Positions 61,201 to 64,000 of a stretch of 64,000 bases of DNA are shown here, one piece after another; position 1 is the first letter of the stretch, and every line of letters begins with the position of its first letter. The stretch is from Luidia sarsii (Eukaryota; Echinodermata; Asteroidea; Paxillosida; Luidiidae). The position numbers and the translations under genes were made by a program. The notes below the pieces were generated by a model that saw only the letters and a list, made by a program, of their open reading frames with translations, had not been told where the DNA came from and did no database searches. The DNA lies in the NCBI GenBank assembly GCA_949987565.1, contig OX465104.1, positions 11,391,704-11,455,703 on the forward strand. Reading direction: 5' to 3'.

Positions 61201-63123
61201 AACCGTGTCTCTGATTCACACTTTTACGGTAACTACTTTGTGCTGGGGACACCCCATTTGGGATGTGCTCTGGTTTTACTATTAATAGAGCCGCTTCCAC
61301 TGTCCTAAAAAAAATGTAATTATCATTATTTACATGTATTGTAACCCTGTCTCTGATTCACACTTTTACGGTAACTACTTTGTGCTGGGGACACCCCATT
61401 TGGGATGTGCTCTGGTTTTACTATTAATAGCGCCGCTTCCACTGTCCTAAAAAAAATGTTATTATCATTATTTACATGTATTGTAACCCTGTCTCTGATT
61501 CACACTTTTACGGTAACTACTTTGTGCTGGGGACACCCCATTTGGGATGTGCTCTGGTTTTACTATTAATAGCGCCGCTTCCACTGTCCTAAAAAAATGT
61601 AATTATCATTATTTACATGTATTGTAACCGTGTCTCTGATTCACACTTTTACAGTAACTACTTTGTGCTGGGGACACCCCATTTGGGATGTGCTCTGGTT
61701 TTACTATTAATAGCGCCGCTTCCACTGTCCTAAAAAAAATGTGATTATCATTATTTACATGTACATCACGATTTAAATCGTGATTCACACTTCACTTTTT
61801 GTGTGTAGACACAATGAACATGATTATTAAAAGTGGGATTTGAATCACAATTCGGACTCCACTGGATTCACTGAATTTTGTGCACATCTCAACTCTTACC
61901 TCTTTCAAAGGGATTAGGGAATATGGTATCAATGACATTGTAGTATTTAGGGGTTAGATTGGAATCTTTTTCTTTTATTTTTTGTCCCGGTTTTTAAGGT
62001 TTTTATATTGGGTAACATGCATCAAGAATTATTAGCCTTAAGGATGATCCAAATGGCAAATCAATGACTGAATTTGAGCAGATTGACAATAAAGATAAAT
62101 ATAGGAAAAGATTCACATATGTATATTTGTGGGTTTTGGGAGTAAAACATTTTAAATTAACAAACCAATTTCACAGTGATGTACATGTGGCTTCAATGTG
62201 TGTCAGCTTCAATTAGCCCCATTGCAATACACCTGAGGCCTTAAGATGTGAAGATGGATTTCTACGTTTTTCTTTTAACAAATTGTCAATTTTATATTTA
62301 GGTGGCAGGATGCATCAAACGATTAGCAAATAAAATACAGAATCCATGATTGTGGAATCAAATCTTCATTTTGGTGCACATTTATTCAAATCTAAATTTG
62401 GGCTTGAAAGAGTTTGAATCACTATTCAGTCAAACATTTGACTGGACATCCAAACTGGACGTATCCAAAATGTAAATGTAAATGTACAAATGTAATTTTG
62501 AAGGTTTTTCAAGTTTAAATTTGAAACTGTGGTCACGTGACCACGACATTCAAATTGTTACCAGCATCCTGCATTTTCCTACAGACAAAATCAACTTATG
62601 CCTTCAATCCTGCACATTCCTACAGTGTGTCAACTGTCATGTGCCCTCAATCCTGCAAAATTCTTCTCCAGCAGTTTGAAACTAGTAGCCAGTATCCTGC
62701 ATTTTCCTACAGTGACATAAATCCCTAATGCCCTGAATCCTGCACAATCCTGCAATGTGTCAACTATCATGTGCCCTGAATCCTGCAGAATCCTGCAAAA
62801 GGCAAATAGGATTCTGCAGGATTTGGGAAGGGTATGCAGTTAACACATAGGGCTGCAGTCAAATTTCCTTCGCCATTCTTAAACAACAGAACAAATTGTT
62901 CCAAAGCTCCCAGTCAGTTTTTCCTTCATTTGTTTGATTCCCCCAAAAATATGATACTTGGATGAAAAAAAGCCAGTAGCCCTACCTGCTTGTAGTCTTG
63001 CAGAATGTGCTTGATTGCTTTGGGCTCGGTGCCATCAAGGGACGGTCTACGGGCTCCGGACTCCATTGACTCAGTAGTTGCGTCAAAGTCTTGCACAGAG
63101 TCCCTGGACAGACTAACCGGCAT
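34183..63123 (-). CDS. RRN3: RRN3 / TIF-IA, RNA polymerase I initiation factor
   Basis: RRN3 binds RNA polymerase I in the nucleolus and bridges it to the promoter factor SL1, making it competent to start rRNA transcription. Sixteen exons join with matching splice phases into one uninterrupted frame of 609 codons plus stop (vertebrate RRN3 is about 650). Family hallmarks appear in order: the LPELRVKILELIL helix, KLDTLMTTMMVYIRDVC, ILPTHGSAHVQYLLFY, NPNTPAILRQA, VHGPFYSLCQ, FYIFVFRHRQL, NPLRVCLPSIVN, CYTIMERNNR, DSFFPFDPYLL and a C-terminal LGITPTS box. An acidic stretch sits in exons 8-9 and another near the C-terminus. Exons, 5' to 3': 62,986-63,123; 48,276-48,332; 47,324-47,413; 46,341-46,485; 44,310-44,421; 43,581-43,650; 42,636-42,734; 42,405-42,500; 41,673-41,820; 40,226-40,356; 39,714-39,844; 38,940-39,063; 37,482-37,645; 36,160-36,300; 35,588-35,660; 34,183-34,293. 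The N-terminal start is uncertain. Confidence 0.95.
34595..35050. repeat. Composite repeat with facing histone-type stem-loops
   Basis: 34,595-34,800 is a dispersed segment (boxes CAACACACGGG, TTGGTCACGTGACTGCGG and CATAACTGAGATTTGTGGG) that recurs at 36,725-36,940 and 41,070-41,215. Next is an inverted pair: GGCTCTGAAAAGAGCC at 34,856-34,871 and its reverse complement GGCTCTTTTCAGAGCC at 34,995-35,010. Each is linked to ACTCAAYGTTTTGGG and GTGTGTACTCTGCC boxes. It lies in the last RRN3 intron. Confidence 0.75.
35588..35660 (-). CDS. RRN3: RRN3 exon 15 (residues 549-573)
   Basis: A 73-nt exon between TCATCCAG and GTGAGT. KFVQSLYRPWE aligns with vertebrate KFIDPIYQVWE. Confidence 0.92.
35785..35850. 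repeat. GAGAAAGGTCCTGCTAGGATC dispersed repeat
   Basis: An inverted pair of the box GAGAAAGGTCCTGCTAGGAT plus CGAAACSTCRGGCCC lies here. More copies occur near 34,390, 36,003, 36,545, 40,870-40,950, 42,838, 43,110-43,215, 43,260, 44,520, 51,045 and 57,755, usually followed by AATTTTGAGATTTGCATTTTGGT. The GAAAC after a short hairpin recalls hammerhead-bearing retroelement termini, but the core is degenerate. Confidence 0.65.
36160..36300 (-). CDS. RRN3: RRN3 exon 14 (residues 502-548)
   Basis: A 141-nt exon between TCCGCACAG and GTAACT. YQVAYCYTIMERNNRSLL and ALDSFFPFDPYLL match the vertebrate motifs closely. Confidence 0.96.
36725..37200. repeat. Second copy of the composite stem-loop repeat
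   Basis: Same order as at 34,595. The dispersed segment is followed by a - oriented degenerate stem-loop at 37,024-37,039 and a + oriented perfect GGCTCTTTTCAGAGCC at 37,141-37,156. The - oriented half contains, on the - strand, CTGATGATGGGCAGAGTACA and then CCCGAAACGTTGAGATAC. Confidence 0.75.
37200..37330 (-). mobile_element. tRNA-derived SINE, 5' part
   Basis: On the - strand GGTTAGCTCAGATGGTAGCG is a near-canonical tRNA D-arm/A-box. The upstream CAAAGACTAGTTGACTATTT is shared with the SINE at 30,350. The B-box half is missing. Confidence 0.65.
37482..37645 (-). CDS. RRN3: RRN3 exon 13 (residues 448-501)
   Basis: A 164-nt exon between CCTTGCAG and GTACGC, ending in phase 2. FYIFVFRHRQL, LHYLMGLNLERVV and NPLRVCLPSIVNMF are near-identical to the vertebrate protein. 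Confidence 0.96.
38595..38755. mobile_element. 161-bp MITE in RRN3 intron
   Basis: TTCAATGAGAGTTTGCCCTA at one end pairs with GGGCAAACTTTCATTGAA at the other, including the GTGATAAACACT step. A partial relative is near 55,130-55,190. Confidence 0.7.
38940..39063 (-). CDS. RRN3: RRN3 exon 12 (residues 406-447)
   Basis: A 124-nt exon between ACCGGTAG and GTGGGT. ACLDLMCGWLHSYIDNQ and VHGPFYSLCQ match vertebrate SCLDLLVNWLHIYLNNQ and LHGPFYSACQ. Confidence 0.95.
39252..39611. mobile_element. 360-bp MITE in RRN3 intron
   Basis: Ends are TTAAAGGCCCTACACAA and TTGTGTAGGGGCTTTAA, nearly perfect inverted repeats. TTAA at both ends may be a target duplication. Confidence 0.7.
39714..39844 (-). CDS. 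RRN3: RRN3 exon 11 (residues 363-405)
   Basis: A 131-nt exon between GGTCACATAG and GTAAGT, ending in phase 2. AFLEFLWKRF and NPAILRQA-type motifs are conserved (here NPNTPAILRQATASYIASF). Confidence 0.95.
40226..40356 (-). CDS. RRN3: RRN3 exon 10 (residues 319-362)
   Basis: A 131-nt exon between CTCCCCAG and GTGTGT. The VFDKVILPTHGSAHVQYLLF segment is one of the best conserved of the family. Confidence 0.95.
40455..40790. repeat. Third histone-type stem-loop repeat pair
   Basis: GGCTCTGAAAAGAGCC is at 40,514-40,529 and GGCTCTTTTCAGAGCC at 40,708-40,723. Each is followed in its own direction by a purine-rich CTTGAAAGAGAAGAG-type element and by GGTGTCACCGCAAACCT. It lies in the RRN3 intron between exons 9 and 10. 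Degenerate relatives are seen near 51,990-52,020 and 58,140-58,200. Confidence 0.75.
41673..41820 (-). CDS. RRN3: RRN3 exon 9 (residues 270-318)
   Basis: A 148-nt exon between TTAAACAG and GTATGG, ending in phase 1. The acidic loop ends here, followed by DKLDTLMTTMMVYIRDVC, which matches vertebrate ERLDILMSLVLSYMKDVC. Confidence 0.94.
42191..42367. mobile_element. 177-bp pogo/Tigger-type MITE
   Basis: CAGTGGAACGTTGCTATAAT at the left pairs with TTATAGCGACGTTCCACTG at the right. TA dinucleotides flank it at 42,189-42,190 and 42,368-42,369. The CAG start, TA duplication and sequence type fit the Tc1/mariner-pogo group. Confidence 0.8.
42405..42500 (-). CDS. RRN3: RRN3 exon 8 (residues 238-269)
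   Basis: A 96-nt, phase 0/0 exon between GCTATCAG and GTAAGT. It is acidic and low-complexity, corresponding to the disordered acidic loop of vertebrate RRN3. Confidence 0.9.
42636..42734 (-). CDS. RRN3: RRN3 exon 7 (residues 205-237)
   Basis: A 99-nt, phase 0/0 exon between CACCCAG and GTAAGA. It carries the conserved YLPELRVKILELIL helix. Confidence 0.94.
43380..43505 (-). mobile_element. tRNA-derived SINE, second family
   Basis: On the - strand GGATAGCTGGGGTGGTACAT is A-box-like and GGTTCATTTCC is B-box-like, spaced as in tRNA promoters. The tail differs from the 30,350 family. It sits in the intron just upstream (- strand) of the exon 7 region. Confidence 0.55.
43581..43650 (-). CDS. 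RRN3: RRN3 exon 6 (residues 181-204)
   Basis: A 70-nt exon between CTTCACAG and GTGAGA. TPKFLLPILSDCFPW matches vertebrate TPWFLMPILVEKFPF. Confidence 0.93.
43790..44225 (+). mobile_element. Fragment of TTAA-type transposon
   Basis: The sequence ending GGTCCCGGCGCGAAGTGGTTAA near 44,206-44,227 is the inverted relative of the element at 52,612-53,302. Shared interior boxes are GTCAAATCTTTGAGTTGGTC and GATCATCCACAGT. Its other terminus is not visible, so it is probably truncated. Confidence 0.6.
44310..44421 (-). CDS. RRN3: RRN3 exon 5 (residues 144-180)
   Basis: A 112-nt exon between CCCTTTAG and GTGAGT, phase 1 in and 2 out. The first half is variable and charged; the end (TWVHETLGLLLNVAP) aligns with the vertebrate ALQIIARYVPS helix. 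Confidence 0.9.
44598..45541. repeat. 69-bp minisatellite, about 13.8 units
   Basis: The unit is 69 bp, starting CCCTATCCAGATTGTACATA and containing GTAGCCATTCACAGTCACAG. Units are nearly identical; one near 45,120 lacks 6 bp. Since 69 is 23 codons, open frames arise on both strands (44,476-45,168 and 44,572-45,099). It lies within the RRN3 intron between exons 4 and 5, so these frames are not genes. A diverged single unit near 45,780-45,880 may be the ancestral form. Confidence 0.95.
45973..46240 (+). mobile_element. 268-bp MITE, first copy
   Basis: The ends AATGGACCTTTCCCATGAAA and CATGGGAAAGGTCCATT are inverted repeats with GCGCATGC boxes just inside. It lies downstream of RRN3 exon 4 in the transcript sense and is inverted relative to the copy at 47,014. 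Confidence 0.85.
46341..46485 (-). CDS. RRN3: RRN3 exon 4 (residues 96-143)
   Basis: A 145-nt exon between GGCTCAG and GTGAGG, ending in phase 1. It encodes the helix LKEYRCFVLRLISAHSVYLA. It is flanked on both sides by inverted copies of a 268-bp MITE (45,973-46,240 and 47,014-47,281). Confidence 0.92.
47014..47281 (-). mobile_element. 268-bp MITE, second copy, inverted
   Basis: Same length and family as 45,973-46,240 but in opposite orientation: the TTTGACCTAGCGCATGCGCT end is on the left here and on the right in the other copy. It lies upstream of RRN3 exon 4 and downstream of exon 3 in the transcript sense. Confidence 0.85.
47324..47413 (-). CDS. RRN3: RRN3 exon 3 (residues 66-95)
   Basis: A 90-nt, phase 0/0 exon between CTGCCAG and GTAAGT. 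LLAWIKEF and EFEPLVKALL match the WLLEF and DFEQLISIIL helices of vertebrate RRN3. Confidence 0.92.
48276..48332 (-). CDS. RRN3: RRN3 exon 2 (residues 47-65)
   Basis: A 57-nt, phase 0/0 exon between TTCTGCAG and GTAAGT, reading GSRSDYLKLLNAI. It follows the 14.7-kb intron that hosts the two ADF/cofilin-like genes. Confidence 0.88.
48504..48549. repeat. GAA microsatellite
   Basis: A near-perfect run of GAA triplets in the 14.7-kb RRN3 intron, just upstream (- strand) of exon 2. The glutamate- and lysine-rich frames across it are artefacts. Confidence 0.9.
49451..49529. repeat. ACATGT hexamer array
   Basis: Tandem self-complementary TACATG hexamers. Short runs of the same hexamer are scattered throughout the right half of the window. 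Confidence 0.9.
50245..50925. mobile_element. TIR element upstream of gene A
   Basis: GGGGCCAATTTCACAAAG at the left is matched imperfectly by CTTTGTGAAATAAGCTCC at the right, with many internal TAGGACTAG-type boxes in both orientations. The same element sits at about 56,993-57,640 upstream of gene B, so it predates the duplication. Confidence 0.7.
51143..53575 (+). CDS. Secreted ADF/cofilin-like protein, copy A
   Basis: Three exons (51,143-51,310; 52,236-52,480; 53,419-53,575) with GT/AG junctions and phases 0 and 2 join into a 189-residue protein. Residues 1-20 look like a signal peptide (hydrophobic VLFLVAVLV, then AVNG). Residues 21-56 form a charged amphipathic helix. Residues 57-185 fit an ADF-homology fold: TYEDLKQML (98-106) and EPRYVHYN (111-118) match the family TYEDF and CRYALYD boxes, FIIWVP (135-140) the LVFIxWxP strand, and FSKDLLKHM (153-161) the SSKDALKK helix. 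ADF-H proteins normally sever and bind actin inside cells, so a signal peptide is unusual. The N-terminal actin-binding serine of cofilin has no equivalent. A pyrimidine-rich GGCCAG 30 bp before the ATG suggests a preceding 5' UTR exon. The gene lies antisense within the first visible RRN3 intron. Fold assignment is by motif recognition only. Confidence 0.8.
52612..53302. mobile_element. TTAA-type non-autonomous transposon in gene A intron 2
   Basis: Left end TTAACCACTTAGCGCCGG; right end CCGGCGCAAAGTGGTAAA, its near reverse complement. The TTAA at the left (TAAA at the right) suggests a piggyBac-like TTAA target. The corresponding intron of gene B lacks it, so it inserted after the duplication. 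A diverged, truncated relative is at 43,790-44,225. Confidence 0.7.
53576..55369. other. 3' flank of gene A
   Basis: Directly after the stop lies one copy of the CCCATTTGGGATGTGCTCTG box that is expanded behind gene B. It continues with a hairpin-like AATCGTGATTCAAACTCCAC segment, TACATG runs and the MITE fragment near 55,130. No further exon was recognised. Confidence 0.5.
55735..56137. mobile_element. TIR element specific to unit B
   Basis: CCCCTACATGGTCTCCAGAC near 55,759 pairs with GTCTGGAGACCATGTAGGGG near 56,100, and the pairing continues inward through ACGTCCTCCGAAATGTAGGGG (left) and the ACATTTCGGAGGACGT block (right). The outer GGCTGGTTCCCGTCC and GGACGGGAACCAGCC also pair. It inserted in one duplicate only. 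Confidence 0.75.
57843..59189 (+). CDS. Secreted ADF/cofilin-like protein, copy B
   Basis: Exons 57,843-58,010, 58,393-58,616 and 59,021-59,189 join in the same phases as copy A into 186 residues. Signal peptide (VLFLVALLV) and charged helix are nearly identical to A. The ADF-homology region keeps TYEDLKQML and EPRYVHYN, has ITWLP at the conserved tryptophan strand, and YKDMLKDI where cofilins have SSKDALKK, so the serine is lost. It has two extra cysteines relative to A (in HACITW and DTCNYM), which fits an extracellular, possibly disulfide-bonded protein. Exon 1 differs from A at four positions, all amino-acid changing, and exon 3 has diverged strongly. It is antisense within the first visible RRN3 intron. 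The biological role is unknown. Confidence 0.8.
59198..61775 (+). repeat. 147-bp tandem array behind gene B, with 780-bp higher-order unit
   Basis: About 16 copies of a unit containing TGTAACCCTGTCTCTGATTC, CACTTTTACGGTAACTAC, GGGGACACCCCATTTGGGAT and GCGCCGCTTCCACTGTCCTA. The first copy begins immediately after the gene B stop codon. A block including an inserted ATCACGATTTAAATCGTGAT segment is repeated with a 780-bp offset (60,290 and 61,070), showing a recent multi-unit duplication. Small frames of 62-88 codons recur with the unit and are not genes. Confidence 0.9.
61776..62985. other. Distal part of RRN3 intron 1
   Basis: The unit B end is followed by GCATCCTGCATTTTCCTACA-type repeats (62,560-62,830, related to 29,940-30,320), a SINE tail (62,860-62,940) and a perfect palindrome GTGGTCACGTGACCAC at 62,529-62,544. 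No coding segment is seen. Confidence 0.5.
62986..63123 (-). CDS. RRN3: RRN3 exon 1 as seen (residues 1-46)
   Basis: The first in-frame ATG is at 63,123, and the exon ends CAAGCAG before GTAGGG. Its last codons (ILQDYKQ) align with the KYKKG segment of vertebrate RRN3. Upstream of the ATG the frame stays open to about 63,175 and reads DFLNSS, like the vertebrate DFFNSP, so translation may begin in an exon further upstream. If the better acceptor at 63,187 is used, an in-frame TGA makes that part 5' UTR and favours ATG 63,123. Confidence 0.75.
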
Positions 63124-63187
63124 CACTGGGCTGAGGTCCGAGCTGTTCAGAAAATCACTCTTGTGCTTTCTCCGGCTATGTTTTCAC

Positions 63188-64000
63188 CTGCCGTTGGAAA
63201 GACCAGATTTTTAAAAATCACAGACTGATGATGGAGGAAAAAATCAATGATACACTAGTTCGTAAGCAATTTTAGTTGATGTTGGGTTTTTTCTTTACAG
63301 TTGTTTATATCAAGCAAATAAGAACTTCAAGTATCGTATCTAGATAATATTAATAATACTTAATCCTTAATAATATATTCAATGATGCTACCAAGTACAA
63401 AACTAGAGTCATTATACTCCACTTTTAACAATTTTAGATTTGAAGAGATTTAAGTTAAACAACTTCACCATATAAATAAAACTGTAAAACTGAAAGGGTT
63501 GTAAAAAGTCCAAATTAGACCACCAAATGTAAAAATCCATCTTGCACAATTGCACAACCACTTACTTGCAAAACTTTTTCCCCAAAATCATGATTTTTTT
63601 TTCACCCTTTTTTTTATCGAATTTTGAAATTCGATAAAAAAAGGGTGACTTGTCGGGTCCAAGTTACTCAGACTAGATTTTGTGATGACATGTACAGGGG
63701 TATGTGTCAACCAGACAACTGTCACTGTCAGTACGTTGCTACAGTAGCTTTGTACAAAACATTCACTTCACTATTCCTACAACACGCTACACATGACATA
63801 CACATCACAAAAACATGATTTTTTCCAATCAATCAATCAATCCTTTTTGGGGGCAAGTGTCAAGTGGTTGTGCATGGATATTGCTAATATTGTAGTAATA
63901 GTAATACTAATACTAATTTACTATAATTGGTGGCCTAATTCGGGTTTAGGTTTTTTCCAGACTTTTAAAGTGAGGGTATTAAAATAAAAAGTCAAATCTT
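63188..64000. other. Upstream of visible RRN3 exon 1
   Basis: AT-rich DNA with no recognisable exon or CpG-rich promoter. A near-perfect hairpin lies at 63,602-63,648 (arms TCACCCTTTTTTTTATCGAA and TTCGATAAAAAAAGGGTGA). The true first exon or promoter of RRN3 may be here or beyond the window. Confidence 0.5.

Larger units (their letters stand above)
55370..62040 (+). repeat. Segmental duplication unit B
   Basis: Collinear with 48,690-54,840. Within it, 55,740-55,800 and 56,058-56,135 are inverted copies of a CTCACGTCCTCCGAAATGTA segment, bracketing a roughly 400-bp TIR element not found in unit A. The 3' part is enlarged by the 147-bp array. Confidence 0.85.

Noticed and set aside
59416..61285. 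Repeated 62-88-codon frames after gene B
   Set aside because: They recur with the 147-bp and 780-bp repeat periods and have no independent support.

Overview
This is nuclear DNA from an animal. The + strand has no operon-like gene layout. The recognisable genes are split into short exons with GT/AG junctions, and most of the window is satellites, foldback elements and MITEs. The encoded proteins, the abundant TACATG simple repeats and the miniature-transposon load suggest a marine invertebrate, perhaps a deuterostome such as an echinoderm, hemichordate or lancelet. I cannot place it more precisely from sequence alone.

Region 1 (1 to about 26,060) is one giant imperfect inverted repeat with its dyad near 12,750. 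The outer ends are tandem arrays: a 44-bp unit at 1-2,812 and its reverse-complement counterpart, mostly 43 bp, at 22,484-25,930. Shorter related arrays lie further in at 4,105-4,735 and 20,577-21,300. Each arm contains a second, nested palindrome of about 2.8 kb plus smaller duplications. A roughly 0.9-kb core at the dyad holds 15 copies of a GAGGGCGC-type motif in both orientations. No convincing protein gene lies here. The very long open frames are by-products of stop-free repeat units.

Region 2 (about 26,060 to 34,180) is intergenic. It contains a tandemly duplicated, decaying exon-like cassette (- strand), a 693-bp TIR element, a tRNA-derived SINE, a Mutator-like foldback with a 9-bp target duplication, and two small MITEs.

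Region 3 (34,183 to 63,123, - strand) is a gene for RRN3/TIF-IA, the factor that makes RNA polymerase I competent to initiate rRNA transcription. I can join 16 coding exons with consistent splice phases into one 609-residue frame covering nearly the whole protein, including its C-terminal end; the extreme N-terminus is uncertain. Its introns carry SINEs, MITEs, a 69-bp minisatellite and repeats with a perfect histone-type 3' stem-loop.

Region 4 is the 14.7-kb first visible intron of RRN3 (48,333-62,985). It hosts, on the opposite strand, a tandem pair of three-exon genes (51,143-53,575 and 57,843-59,189). Their products have a signal peptide, a charged helix and a divergent ADF/cofilin-like domain, so they appear to be secreted cofilin relatives. 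The two copies lie in a roughly 6.7-kb segmental duplication. In exon 1 all four differences change amino acids. Downstream of the second copy, a roughly 147-bp segment of the gene's 3' flank has expanded into a tandem array (59,198-61,775).
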